From: Actinomadura mexicana
GTDB taxonomy: Bacteria; Actinomycetota; Actinomycetes; Streptosporangiales; Streptosporangiaceae
Length of the DNA: 64,000 nucleotides
Direction: 5' to 3'
Assembly (NCBI RefSeq): GCF_900188105.1
Contig: NZ_FZNP01000010.1
Location: 248,001 to 312,000, forward strand
Notes under the pieces: generated by a model
Seen by the model: only the letters and a program-made list of their open reading frames with translations
Told to the model about the DNA's origin: nothing
Database searches by the model: none
Translations under genes and position numbers: made by a program
In this document: piece after piece, positions 8,915-17,064 of the stretch
Layout: every line of letters begins with the position of its first letter
Position numbering within the stretch: position 1 is the first letter of the stretch

Positions 8915-9501
8915 CCGGCGGCCTCGTGCGGGAACTCCTCGCCGGGGTGCAGGCCGTCGCCGTGGTGGATGTCCGCGACGTCGCCCGGGGCGTCCGCTTC
9001 GAGCGGCAGGTGGGCGGCGGCGGCGACGCCTTCCAGGTAGCCGCGGGCGCGGTCGGCCTTCGGGTAGTTGCCGACCAGCTGCCAGAAGTCGGCGCCGTGC
9101 CCGGGGATGAGCAGGTGTGCCAGCTCGTGGACCAGGACGTAGTCCACGACCCAGCCGGGCATGCCGCGCAGCCGCGTGGACAGCCGGATGGTGCCGTCGT
9201 CGGGGGTGCACGACCCCCAGCGGGCGCGCTGGTTGGCGACCCAGCGGACGCTGACCGGGTCGGCGCGGCCGGCCAGGTAGCGGCGGGACAGCTCGCGTGC
9301 GCGGGACTGGAGGTCGGCGTCTGTGGGCCGCCGTCGGCGCTCCCTCTCCGCGAGGCGTTCGAGGATGGTCGCGATCCACTGTTCCTCTTCGGCCTTGCTC
9401 AGCCTGGACGGAACCATCACCACCACCTTGTCGCCCTCACGGTAGGCGGACACGGTGCGCCTGCGCCTCGGGCTGCGGCGGACCTCAACGTTAGGGGGCA
9501 C
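8911..9501 (-). CDS. YgjP/SprT-like M48 metallopeptidase
   Basis: 196 residues. The zinc motif HELAH is at residues 125-129 with a third ligand His135 in LIPGHG, the arrangement of the YgjP (DUF45) family. The preceding block RWGSC at about residues 94-98 is also family-typical. The protein has a basic N-terminus and no signal peptide, so a cytoplasmic peptidase is likely. It starts with GTG and is the first gene of a two-gene operon with the NTP-transferase-like gene. Confidence 0.88.
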   Translation of the reverse strand: MPPNVEVRRSPRRRRTVSAYREGDKVVVMVPSRLSKAEEEQWIATILERLAERERRRRPTDADLQSRARELSRRYLAGRADPVSVRWVANQRARWGSCTPDDGTIRLSTRLRGMPGWVVDYVLVHELAHLLIPGHGADFWQLVGNYPKADRARGYLEGVAAAAHLPLEADAPGDVADIHHGDGLHPGEEFPHEAAG

Positions 9502-9638
9502 GGTCAGAACCGTACTCGAATTTTTGCCAAATCCACAGGGGGTGTTTGACGTTATCGCAGGTCAACCCCTACGTTTTGGACAGTTCTCCAACGCTTCCAC
9601 CAATCTCGGCGGACGGTTTCGGCGGTGGCCCGCGCACT

Positions 9639-10439
9639 TTACTCGCCTGAGAATTGGGGGCTGCGCTTCTCCCGCTGCGCCGCGAGCCCTTCGCGCATGT
9701 CCCGGGACGCCATCGTCACCGGCTGGGCGAGGGACTCCCAGCGCAGCGCCGACTCCATGTCGGGGTGGCCGCCGTTCGCCAGGGCGACCTTGGTGAGCCG
9801 GGTCGCGATCGGCGCCTGCGCGGCGACGCGGGCGGCGACGGCGAGGGACTCCGCCAGCACGTCCTCGCGCGGGAAGGCCCGGTTGACCAGGCCGTGCCCG
9901 GCGGCCTCGGCACCGGTGAGGACCCGTCCGGCCAGCAGCATCTCGCGGGCCAGCGGCAGCCCGGCGACCTCGGGGAACAGCCAGGTCGCGGCCATTCCGG
10001 GGTGCAGGCCGAGCGCGGTAAACGGGGCGAGCAGCTTGGCGTCCCGCGCCGCGTACCGCAGGTCGCAGGCCAGCGCGAGGCAGAGGCCGGCGCCGACCGC
10101 GTGCCCGTTGACGGCGGCGATCGTCGGCACTTCCAGGCCGCGGATCGCGAGCCACGTCCGGTAGAACTCCAGCATCCGGTCGCGCAGCGGCGGGACGGCG
10201 ACGTCACCGGTTCCGGCCAGCCAGGACAGTTCGCCGCCGGAGCTGAAGGCGGTGCCGGCGCCGGTCACGACGACGCAGCGCAGCGCCGGGTCGGCGCGCA
10301 GGTCCTCGACGGCCCGCTTCCACGCGGCGGTGAGGCCGTCCGCCATCGCGTTGCGGCGGCCGGGGTCGTTGAGGGTCAGGACGGCGACCCCGTCGGGACG
10401 GCGGTCGATCAATAGCACATCGGCAGGCTCCGCGGACAT
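9639..10439 (-). CDS. Enoyl-CoA hydratase/isomerase family protein
   Basis: 266 residues, typical of the crotonase fold. Oxyanion-hole segments are visible: SSGGELSWL around residue 65 and the NGHAVGAGLCLALACD block around residues 110-125. The position usually holding the second catalytic Glu falls in LGLHPGMAATW and appears to lack it, so it may be an isomerase or other crotonase rather than a classical hydratase. ATG start chosen at 10439; the open frame extends upstream without conserved sequence. It is divergent from the ABC1 kinase gene (173 bp between starts). Confidence 0.88.
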   Translation of the reverse strand: MSAEPADVLLIDRRPDGVAVLTLNDPGRRNAMADGLTAAWKRAVEDLRADPALRCVVVTGAGTAFSSGGELSWLAGTGDVAVPPLRDRMLEFYRTWLAIRGLEVPTIAAVNGHAVGAGLCLALACDLRYAARDAKLLAPFTALGLHPGMAATWLFPEVAGLPLAREMLLAGRVLTGAEAAGHGLVNRAFPREDVLAESLAVAARVAAQAPIATRLTKVALANGGHPDMESALRWESLAQPVTMASRDMREGLAAQREKRSPQFSGE

Positions 10440-10612
10440 GTCCGGCACCGTACCGCGCCCGCCGCGGCGCGCGCCGCGCGGCCCCTCCCACGCGTGAGAA
10501 AGCGCACACTTACCACGTTTGACCAGGTCAAGCGGGGGGGACGGTTCCGGCTTCGGGGAGAGTTGGGGATGGTTGTGGCGTGAATGACAGTGGATCACCG
10601 ACAATGGTCGGC

Positions 10613-11944
10613 GTGAGCGATCTTCCCCGCCGCGCGGTGACGCGGTCAGCAAAGCTGGCGTCCCTCCCCATCGGCTTCGCGGGACGCACCGCCCTCGGCA
10701 TGGGAAAGCGGACCTTCGGCCGGCCGGCGGAGACGGTCGCGATGGAGATCCAGACCCGGACCGCCGAGCAGCTGTTCAAGGTGCTCGGCGAGCTCAAGGG
10801 CGGCGCGATGAAGCTCGGCCAGATGCTGTCGATCTTCGAGGCGGCGCTTCCGCCGGAGATCGCCGGCCCGTACCGGGCCACGCTGACCAAGCTGCAGGAG
10901 GCCGCTCCCCCGCTGCCGGTGTCGACCGTCCACAAGGTGCTGGAGGAGTTCCTCGGGGAGGACTGGCGGGACTACTTCGAGTCGTTCGACGACCGGCCGG
11001 CCGCCGCGGCGTCGATCGGCCAGGTGCACCGCGCGGTCTGGCACGACGGCCGGGCCGTCGCGGTGAAGGTGCAGTACCCGGGCGCGGGCAAGGCGCTGAT
11101 CAGCGACTTCAACCAGCTCGCCCGGCTGGGCCGGCTGTTCGGGGTGCTGATGCCGGGCCTGGACGTCAAGTCGATGCTGGCCGAGCTCAGGGAGCGGGTG
11201 GCCGAGGAGCTCGACTACACGATCGAGGCCGAGTCGCAAACGCGGTTCCGCGAGGCATATCTGGACGACCCCGACTTCGCCATCCCCGAGGTCATCGCGC
11301 AGTCCGGCGACATCCTGATCAGCGAGTGGATGGACGGCACCGCGCTCTCGAAGATCATCAGCGACGGGGACCAGGAGACCCGCGACCACGCGGCCCTGCT
11401 GTACTGCCGGTTCCTGCTGTCGGGGCCGAAGCGGTCGGGGATGCTGCACGGCGACCCGCACCCCGGCAACTTCCGGCTGCTGGAGGACGGCCGGCTCGGC
11501 GTCCTGGACTTCGGCGCCGTCGACCGCATCCCCGGCGGGTTCCAGCGGCGGCTCGGGCTGCTGCTGCGGATCGGCACGATGGCCGACATCGACGAGGTCG
11601 AGGAGGCCCTGCGCCGGGAGGACTTCATCCGCGAGGGGGTGGAGATCGACGCCGAGTCGCTGCAGGGGTTCCTCGCGCCGATCACCGAGCCGTTCGTCAC
11701 CGAGACGTTCGAGTTCAACCGCGAGTGGCTGCGCGACATGGCCGCCCGGGTCACCGACCTGCGGCCCTCCAACGTCGTCCGGCAGCTGAACCTGCCGCCC
11801 GAGTACGTGATCATCCACCGGGTGCTGTCGGCGGGCACCGGCGTGCTGTGCCAGCTCGAGTGCGAGATCCCGGCCCGCGCCGAGTCGCTGAAGTGGGTGC
11901 CCGGCTTCGCCGACGACGCGGACGGCGAGCTGGTCGGCGGCTGA
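10613..11944 (+). CDS. ABC1 kinase family protein (AarF/UbiB/ADCK type)
   Basis: 443 residues. Family hallmarks are the KLGQ motif (variant of KxGQ), the Ala-rich loop AAASIGQVH replacing a protein-kinase glycine loop, the ion-pair lysine in AVKVQYPG, and the catalytic block HGDPHPGNF with LDFGAVD. ABC1 kinases act in isoprenoid-quinone or lipid metabolism; the actinobacterial version is Rv3197. A GTG start at 10613 matches the usual family N-terminus (SDLPRRAV); ATG 10604 and GTG 10580 are alternatives. It ends before a hairpin terminator and is convergent with the whiB7-side genes. Confidence 0.9.
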   Translation: MSDLPRRAVTRSAKLASLPIGFAGRTALGMGKRTFGRPAETVAMEIQTRTAEQLFKVLGELKGGAMKLGQMLSIFEAALPPEIAGPYRATLTKLQEAAPPLPVSTVHKVLEEFLGEDWRDYFESFDDRPAAAASIGQVHRAVWHDGRAVAVKVQYPGAGKALISDFNQLARLGRLFGVLMPGLDVKSMLAELRERVAEELDYTIEAESQTRFREAYLDDPDFAIPEVIAQSGDILISEWMDGTALSKIISDGDQETRDHAALLYCRFLLSGPKRSGMLHGDPHPGNFRLLEDGRLGVLDFGAVDRIPGGFQRRLGLLLRIGTMADIDEVEEALRREDFIREGVEIDAESLQGFLAPITEPFVTETFEFNREWLRDMAARVTDLRPSNVVRQLNLPPEYVIIHRVLSAGTGVLCQLECEIPARAESLKWVPGFADDADGELVGG

Positions 11945-11998
11945 CGGCTGCACCCGGCATGCGCCGCGCGCGGAAGCGTCGGCACCTGGAGAGGCTCG

Positions 11999-12033
11999 GG
12001 GGCCCCGCGCACTGATGAGGTGTGCGGGGCCCC
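11999..12033 (+). terminator. Hairpin terminator after ABC1 kinase gene
   Basis: 14-base arms GGGGCCCCGCGCAC and GTGTGCGGGGCCCC (one mismatch) around a 7-base loop, followed by GCTCTTC. It is located 55 bp after the stop codon and faces the minus-strand genes. Confidence 0.65.
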
Positions 12034-12214
12034 GCTCTTCGCGCGTCCGGTGAGTGGGCCACGGGACGCGCTCCACGTGCCCGCCGGGAGGCGTGCCGTC
12101 CGCCAAACCATCCAAGAAAGGACGGACGGCGGCCTGCGACCGGCGAGCTCTGGGCCTTTCAGTCCTGCTTCGCGACCGGTTTCCCGGTTCGTCGATCGGT
12201 TCCCGGTTCGTCGG

Positions 12215-12433
12215 TCAGTCCCGGTGCCGCGGCCGCTGCGGGTGCGCGTACGCCTCGCCGGCCGCGGTGGGCGCGAGCAGGACGCGCCGCACCCGCGACG
12301 CCCTGGTCCGCGCCTCCCGGCGGGCGCGCCTGAGCGCGACCACGCGGGCGGCGAGCTCGTCGGGCACGGTCGCCGGTATTCGCTCCCGGGACAGATCCTG
12401 GCTGAGCAACGTCATCTCGCTGAACACCGTCAT
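12215..12433 (-). CDS. Small hypothetical protein downstream of whiB7
   Basis: 72 residues, helical and Arg-rich in its second half; no family recognised. The ATG at 12433 has GGAG six bases upstream. The frame is open to 12523, but that stretch contains the large hairpin at 12451-12490, so the shorter start is preferred. The gene is on the whiB7 strand and would be read only if transcription passes the hairpin or initiates after it. Confidence 0.45.
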   Translation of the reverse strand: MTVFSEMTLLSQDLSRERIPATVPDELAARVVALRRARREARTRASRVRRVLLAPTAAGEAYAHPQRPRHRD

Positions 12434-12450
12434 CTCGTTCTCCACGGCCG

Positions 12451-12490
12451 CCCGGAGGCGCGGTCCCCGCGCGGGGGCCGCGCCTCCGGG
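12451..12490 (-). terminator. Large hairpin between whiB7 and the small downstream gene
   Basis: Perfect 13-base arms CCCGGAGGCGCGG and CCGCGCCTCCGGG, extended by CCCC/GGGG inside, enclosing GCGC. It is positioned 40-79 bp after the whiB7 stop and likely terminates the whiB7 transcript. Confidence 0.6.
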
Positions 12491-12529
12491 TTCGGTTCGG
12501 CCGATCACCGGCGCGGTGGGCATCGTGCC

Positions 12530-12817
12530 TCACGCCGCCACTTCGTCGGGCCGCGGGTGCTTGCGCGGGCGGCCGCGCGGCCGCTTGCGCGGCACGATCA
12601 CACCGCGGACGAACAGTTCGCCGCCCCAGACGCCCCAGGGCTCCTTGCGCTCCAGCGCCCCGGCGAGGCACTCCCTGCGGAGCGGGCACTCCAGGCACAG
12701 GGCCTTGGCGAGCTCGACGTCGGCGGGAGCCTCGGCGAAGAACAGCTCCGGGTCGGTCCGGCACGGAAGCGTGAGGTCCTCCTCGCACACTGCGAGAGCC
12801 CCCTGCATCACAGTCAC
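12530..12817 (-). CDS. whiB7: WhiB7 transcription factor
   Basis: 95 residues, close to the 92 of M. tuberculosis WhiB7. Iron-sulfur cluster cysteines are C19, C41, C44 and C50, with an extra C11. The EPWGVWGGE block (sigma-A binding turn) and the C-terminal AT-hook RGRPRK, which is specific to WhiB7 among WhiB proteins, identify the paralogue. WhiB7 with sigma-A activates intrinsic antibiotic-resistance genes and its own promoter. The GTG start has GAGAGG 7 bases upstream. A leader of about 580 nt contains an upstream ORF and an intrinsic terminator. uvrD2 and mycoredoxin nearby match the mycobacterial order. Confidence 0.93.
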   Translation of the reverse strand: MTVMQGALAVCEEDLTLPCRTDPELFFAEAPADVELAKALCLECPLRRECLAGALERKEPWGVWGGELFVRGVIVPRKRPRGRPRKHPRPDEVAA

Positions 12818-12864
12818 CCTTGTTCCTCTCGTTGGATCTCAACGGGCGTGTCGGTGGGTCTGGA

Positions 12865-12906
12865 CAAAGAAGAAGGCCGCGGATCCGGTGTCTGGATCCG
12901 CGGCCT
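12865..12906 (-). terminator. Intrinsic terminator (attenuator) in the whiB7 leader
   Basis: On the minus strand: arm AGGCCGCGGATCC (12906-12894), 7-base loop AGACACC, arm GGATCCGCGGCCT (12886-12874), then TCTTCTTTGT. This is a perfect 13-bp stem with a pyrimidine/U tract, a genuine rho-independent terminator, 48 bp before the whiB7 start and after the upstream ORF. Confidence 0.85.
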
Positions 12907-12915
12907 GGGGGCTTG

Positions 12916-12936
12916 CCGGTCTTCGTTCTAGACCGG
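12916..12936 (-). promoter_or_regulatory. Leader hairpin overlapping the upstream-ORF stop codon
   Basis: Perfect 7-base arms CCGGTCT and AGACCGG with a 7-base loop; the TAG stop of the upstream ORF (12928-12930) lies within it. A ribosome stalled near the ORF end would disrupt this hairpin, fitting a translation-coupled attenuation switch. Confidence 0.5.
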
Positions 12937-13329
12937 TCGTCGCCTCCAGGGGTACGGACCCGACACGCCACCCGTGCGGGTGACGCCCACGTGGGCCGTG
13001 GCCGGAGCCGGAGCGCTCATGTCCTCGAAAAGGTGTTCGAAGACACTGCGCCCCTGGTCGTCCTGGATTCGCTGCTCGAAGCGCTGAGCGCACAGATTCG
13101 TGCCGCGCAGCCCGCGCTCGTCGCGCCGCCACATGCCGCTCTCACGCTTTCGCGCGGCGGACGCCTCGACGCCGGACGCCCCGAAATACGCGGCGGGCTC
13201 GCCGGGCATCGAGAGACGGGTCATCGGGGCGCGGGACGCGGAGATGCCTGGCAGCGAGGCGCCAGAGCAGGCCGCGGTCCAGGACGACGCGGATTTGGTC
13301 AACGTGTTGCTCACCGGACTGCACACCAC
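12928..13329 (-). CDS. whiB7 leader ORF (candidate regulatory upstream ORF)
   Basis: 133 codons starting with GTG, with GAGGAG 8 bases upstream, and ending PYPWRRRPV-stop. Codons are mostly G/C-ending for the first two thirds. An internal ATG at 13020 would give a 30-codon version ending identically. It starts about 65 nt after the predicted whiB7 transcription start and stops 22 bp before the terminator stem. In mycobacteria and streptomycetes whiB7/wblC leaders are known to use upstream ORFs to sense translation inhibition. No protein family recognised; either length could be the functional element. Confidence 0.5.
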   Translation of the reverse strand: MVCSPVSNTLTKSASSWTAACSGASLPGISASRAPMTRLSMPGEPAAYFGASGVEASAARKRESGMWRRDERGLRGTNLCAQRFEQRIQDDQGRSVFEHLFEDMSAPAPATAHVGVTRTGGVSGPYPWRRRPV

Positions 13330-13401
13330 CTCTCTGGCTCCTCGGGCCGGGGCCGGCGGATTCAAGATCCACACCGGTCGGCCGGTTGATTGCTCGCGTC
13401 G

Positions 13402-13440
13402 AGCGTACGGGGACTCCGCCGGATCAAGCAAGATATTTTT
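13402..13440 (-). promoter_or_regulatory. Predicted autoregulated whiB7 promoter
   Basis: On the minus strand, -35 TTGCTT (13431-13426) and -10 TACGCT (13407-13402) are separated by 18 bases. The run AAAAATATC (13440-13432) sits directly upstream of the -35, which is the AT-rich element expected for a WhiB7 AT-hook on its target promoters. Predicted transcription start near 13395. Confidence 0.65.
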
Positions 13441-13538
13441 GACCTGCGGTTTCGTGGGGGACTTCACCCTCGTTCCACAGAACCCGGTGCGCCTCGCGAG
13501 CATCGAAACTCCCGGGAGCCCCGTACGGAACGATCATC

Positions 13539-14429
13539 TCACGGACGGGTCTCCGGGCGCCTGCGTTCGGTGTCGGAGACGCGGACGAGGCCCTCCTGCA
13601 TGACCGACACGACCAGTTCCCCCGAGCGGGTGAACACCTGGCCGCGGGCGAGCCCGCGGGCGCCGCCGGCGAACGGCGTGTCCTGGTAGTACAGCAGCCA
13701 GTCGTCGGCGCGGAACGGACGGTGGAACCACATCGCGTGGTCGAGGCTGGCGCCCATCGTCCGCTTGTCGCCCCAGGCCAGCCCGTGGTTGAGCAGGACG
13801 GTGTCGAGCAGCGTCATGTCCGAGGCATAGGTCATGAGGCACACGTGCAGCAGCGGGTCGTGCGGCAGTTCGCCGTCCACCTTCAGCCACACCTTCGACT
13901 CGGGCGTGGCGAGGGCGGGGTCCTTGGCCGCCTCCCACGTCAGCGGCGTCGCGTGCCGGATGTCGAACGGGCGGCGGGTGACGAACTCGCGCGCGCCGAC
14001 CTCGCCGAACAGCGGCGTGAGGCGGGTCAGGCCGTCCGGCAGCGTCTCCGGGGCGGGGGCCTCCGGCATCGGGGCCTGGTGGAACGGGCCGTCCTCGTCG
14101 ACCTGGAACGACGCCGACAGCGTGAAGATCGCCTTGCCGTGCTGCACGGCCGTGACGCGGCGGGTGGTGAAGGACCGCCCGTCCCGGACCCGGTCGACGG
14201 TGTAGACGAGCGGGACCAGCGGATCGCCGGGCCGGATGAAGTAGGCGTGCAGCGAGTGGACGGGCCGGTTCGCGGGGACGGTGCGCCCGGCGGCGACGAG
14301 CGCCTGCCCCGCCACCTGACCCCCGAACACGCGCTGCCGCCGCTCTTCGGGGCTGCGGCCGCGGAAGATGTCATTCTCGATCTGCTCCAGGTCGAGCAGG
14401 TCCAGCAGTGCCTTCAGCGATTCCTTCAC
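13539..14429 (-). CDS. tesB: Acyl-CoA thioesterase II (TesB family)
   Basis: 296 residues, a double hot-dog protein of normal TesB length. Hydrolyses acyl-CoA to free fatty acid and CoA. The N-terminal hot-dog holds RVFGGQVAGQAL; the C-terminal hot-dog has the Asp in YASDMTLL, a polar residue near LDHAMWFHRPF and Gln in ARGQVFTRSGELV, corresponding to the Asp/Thr/Gln active-site set. ATG start. The gene precedes the whiB7 promoter on the same strand and follows uvrD2. Confidence 0.92.
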   Translation of the reverse strand: MKESLKALLDLLDLEQIENDIFRGRSPEERRQRVFGGQVAGQALVAAGRTVPANRPVHSLHAYFIRPGDPLVPLVYTVDRVRDGRSFTTRRVTAVQHGKAIFTLSASFQVDEDGPFHQAPMPEAPAPETLPDGLTRLTPLFGEVGAREFVTRRPFDIRHATPLTWEAAKDPALATPESKVWLKVDGELPHDPLLHVCLMTYASDMTLLDTVLLNHGLAWGDKRTMGASLDHAMWFHRPFRADDWLLYYQDTPFAGGARGLARGQVFTRSGELVVSVMQEGLVRVSDTERRRPETRP

Positions 14430-14517
14430 GGCGGCCAGTCTTCCCTATCGGCCTGAGTGAGCCAGGTCTCACCCCGTGACGCCGGACGCACCCGCGCGCC
14501 GGTCCCGCCCCGCGGCC

Positions 14518-16623
14518 TCAGTGCCCGCAGAGACCGAGGACGGCATCGCCGTAGCGGTCGAGCTTGACCCTGCCGACGCCGGGGATGCGGGCCAGGTCCT
14601 CCCGGGATTCGGGGGCGTGCTCGGCGATCGCCTGGAGCGTCGCGTCGGTGAACACCACGTACGCGGGCACCTTCTGCTCCGCCGACGCCTCGGCGCGCCA
14701 CTCCCTGAGCGCGAGGAGGAGCTCCTCGTTCAGCTCGGAGGGGCAGTCTTCGCAGCGGCCGAGCTTGCGCTCGACGGCGGCGGTCAGCGGGCGGCCGCAC
14801 ACGCGGCACGGCTGCGGCCCCTTGGCGGGGCGCCGCTTCGACCGGTCGACGCGCGCGGGCGTGTGCGTGGTGGTCTTGCCGGTCAGGCCGTCCAGGAAGC
14901 GGGACGGGCGGCGGGCCTGCGTTCCCCCGGGCGAGCGCGCCAGCGCCCACGACAGGTTCAGGTGCACGCGGGCCCGCGTCACGCCGACGTACAGGAGGCG
15001 GCGCTCCTCCTCGATCTGCTCGGGCGTCTTGGCGTAGACGATGGGCAGCGTGCCCTCGGCCAGCCCGACGAGGAACACCGCGTCCCACTCCAGGCCCTTG
15101 GCGGCGTGCAGCGAGGCGAGCGTGACGCCCTCCAGCGGCGGCGCGTGCTGCGCGGCGGCGCGCTCCTCCAGCTCGGCGACGAACTCGGTGAGCCCGGCCC
15201 CGGGGTTCTCGGCGGCCATGTCCTCGGCGAGCTGCGCCAGCGCCGCCAGGGACTCCCAGCGCGCGCGGGCCGCGCCCGCGCCCTCGGGCGGCCGGTCGGA
15301 GAACCCCGCCCCGCTCAGGACGTGCCGGACGGTCTGGATCAGCCCCATCCCGTCGGTCTCGGCGTCGGCGCCCGCCCGGGCCGCACCGCGCAGCCGGACC
15401 ACGGCCTCGCGCACCTCGGGCCGCTCGAAGAAGCGCTCCGCGCCGCGCAGCACGTACGGGACGCCCACGGCCGCGAGCGCCGACTCGTACGTCTCGGACT
15501 GCGCGTTGATCCGGTACAGGATCGCGATCTCCCGCGCGGGGACGCCCTCCTCGATCAGCTTGCGGGCCCGCCGGGCGGCGTCGTCGGCCTCGGCGACCTC
15601 GTCGTCGTACTCGTTGAACACGGGCTCGGGCCCGTTCTCGCGCTGCGCGACCAGCTCCAGCCTGTGCCGCGCGCCGCGCGCCTGCCCGATCACCCCGTTC
15701 GCCAGCCGGACGACCTGCGGTGTCGAGCGGTAGTCGCGGACGAGCCTGACGACCTTGGCGTCGGGGTGCTCGCGGGTGAAGTCGAGCAGGTGGGAGGGGG
15801 ACGCGCCGGTGAAGGAGTAGATCGTCTGGTTGGGGTCGCCGACGACGCACAGGTCGTCGCGGTCGCCGAGCCAGGTGTCGAGCAGCATCTTCTGCAGCGG
15901 GTTGACGTCCTGGAACTCGTCCACGACGAAGTACCGGTACTGCTCGCGGACCTGGTTGGCGACCTCGCGGTGCTCGGTGAGGACGGCGGCGGTCAGCTCC
16001 AGCATGCCCTCGAAGTCGAGCAGGTTGCGCTCGCGCCTGAGCTGCTCGTACATCGCGTAGACGCGGGCCACGTCGACGACCTCGGCGGGCGGCCGGCGGC
16101 CCGCCTTCACGACCGCGGCCGGGTAGTCCTCGGGGCGGTTCTGGGTGACCTTCGCCCATTCGATCTCGCCCGCGACGTCGCGCAGCTCCGTGCGGCCGAG
16201 CGTGAGCCGGCACGCCCGCGCCGCGTCCGCGACCAGCTTGATCTTCGAGTCGACGATCTTCGGCGGCTCGCCGCCGACGACGCGCGGCCAGAAGTAGTGG
16301 AGCTGCCGCAGCGCGGCCGCGTGGAACGTGCGGGCCTGCACGCCGGGCGCGCCGAGCTGCCGCAGCCGGCTGCGCAGCTCCCCCGCCGCCCGTGTGGTGA
16401 ACGTCACGGCGAGCACCCGCTGCGGCGTCACGACGCCGGTGAGGGTGGCGTAGGCGATCCGGTGGGTGATGGCCCTGGTCTTGCCCGTCCCGGCGCCCGC
16501 GAGGACGCAGACCGGGCCTTTCACCGCCTCGGCGACCGCCCGCTGCTCGGGATCGAGTCCCTCCAGCACCGACTCAGCTGACATTCCCCCATACTCGCAG
16601 CCCGCCTCACCTGTATCAGCCAT
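14518..16623 (-). CDS. uvrD2: ATP-dependent DNA helicase UvrD2
   Basis: 701 residues, matching mycobacterial UvrD2 (about 700). A superfamily 1A 3'-5' helicase: Walker A AGAGTGKTRAI (about residues 42-52), motif II VVDEFQDVNPLQ, motif III VGDPNQTIYSFTGA, motif V LHAAKGLEWDAVFL and motif VI LYVGVTRARVHL. The C-terminus has a tetracysteine motif (CRVC then CEDC 15 residues later) and a HRDC domain, the UvrD2-specific arrangement. Start at ATG 16623; ATG 16584 is equally possible. Divergent from the mycoredoxin gene. Confidence 0.95.
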   Translation of the reverse strand: MADTGEAGCEYGGMSAESVLEGLDPEQRAVAEAVKGPVCVLAGAGTGKTRAITHRIAYATLTGVVTPQRVLAVTFTTRAAGELRSRLRQLGAPGVQARTFHAAALRQLHYFWPRVVGGEPPKIVDSKIKLVADAARACRLTLGRTELRDVAGEIEWAKVTQNRPEDYPAAVVKAGRRPPAEVVDVARVYAMYEQLRRERNLLDFEGMLELTAAVLTEHREVANQVREQYRYFVVDEFQDVNPLQKMLLDTWLGDRDDLCVVGDPNQTIYSFTGASPSHLLDFTREHPDAKVVRLVRDYRSTPQVVRLANGVIGQARGARHRLELVAQRENGPEPVFNEYDDEVAEADDAARRARKLIEEGVPAREIAILYRINAQSETYESALAAVGVPYVLRGAERFFERPEVREAVVRLRGAARAGADAETDGMGLIQTVRHVLSGAGFSDRPPEGAGAARARWESLAALAQLAEDMAAENPGAGLTEFVAELEERAAAQHAPPLEGVTLASLHAAKGLEWDAVFLVGLAEGTLPIVYAKTPEQIEEERRLLYVGVTRARVHLNLSWALARSPGGTQARRPSRFLDGLTGKTTTHTPARVDRSKRRPAKGPQPCRVCGRPLTAAVERKLGRCEDCPSELNEELLLALREWRAEASAEQKVPAYVVFTDATLQAIAEHAPESREDLARIPGVGRVKLDRYGDAVLGLCGH

Positions 16624-16712
16624 CCCGCCGCCTGTGGACGACGCGGAATGGGAAACGGCTGTCTACTGTTCTTGCGGAGGCACACCCCCTAGCGCAAGGA
16701 GACGCGGAAGCG

Positions 16713-17003
16713 ATGGCGACGCCGACGACCGAGCAGGCCAAGGGCGCGGCCGGCCAGCTCACCATGTACACGACGTCCTGGTGCGGGTTCTGCCGGCGGC
16801 TGAAGAGCCAGCTGGCCCGCGACGGCATCCAGATGGTGGAGGTCGACATCGAGCGCGACCCCGAGGCCGCCGAGTTCGTGATGAAGGTCAACGGCGGCAA
16901 CCAGACGGTCCCGACCCTGGTGTTCCCCGACGGCACGGCCGCGACCAACCCCAGCGCCAAGGAGGTCAAGCGCCGCCTCGCGCAGATCGCCGACGCGGGC
17001 TGA
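16713..17003 (+). CDS. mrx1: Mycoredoxin-1 (glutaredoxin-like)
   Basis: 96 residues, a glutaredoxin-fold protein. The active site is CGFC in TTSWCGFCRRL (residues 24-27) where mycoredoxin-1 usually has CGYC; the TVPTLVF cis-proline loop is present. Mycoredoxin reduces mycothiol mixed disulfides. An AAGGAG lies about 10 bases upstream of the ATG. Divergent from uvrD2 and convergent with nudC, the same layout as Rv3198A. Confidence 0.9.
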   Translation: MATPTTEQAKGAAGQLTMYTTSWCGFCRRLKSQLARDGIQMVEVDIERDPEAAEFVMKVNGGNQTVPTLVFPDGTAATNPSAKEVKRRLAQIADAG

Positions 17004-17013
17004 GACCCGAGGA

Positions 17014-17047
17014 GGAGGCCCGCCGGCCGTCCGGTCGGCGGGCCTCC
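17014..17047. terminator. Bidirectional terminator between mycoredoxin and nudC
   Basis: Perfect 12-base arms GGAGGCCCGCCG and CGGCGGGCCTCC around a 10-base loop, lying between convergent stop codons at 17003 and 17065. Confidence 0.7.
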
Positions 17048-17064
17048 CGCGTGCGCGATCCCCC

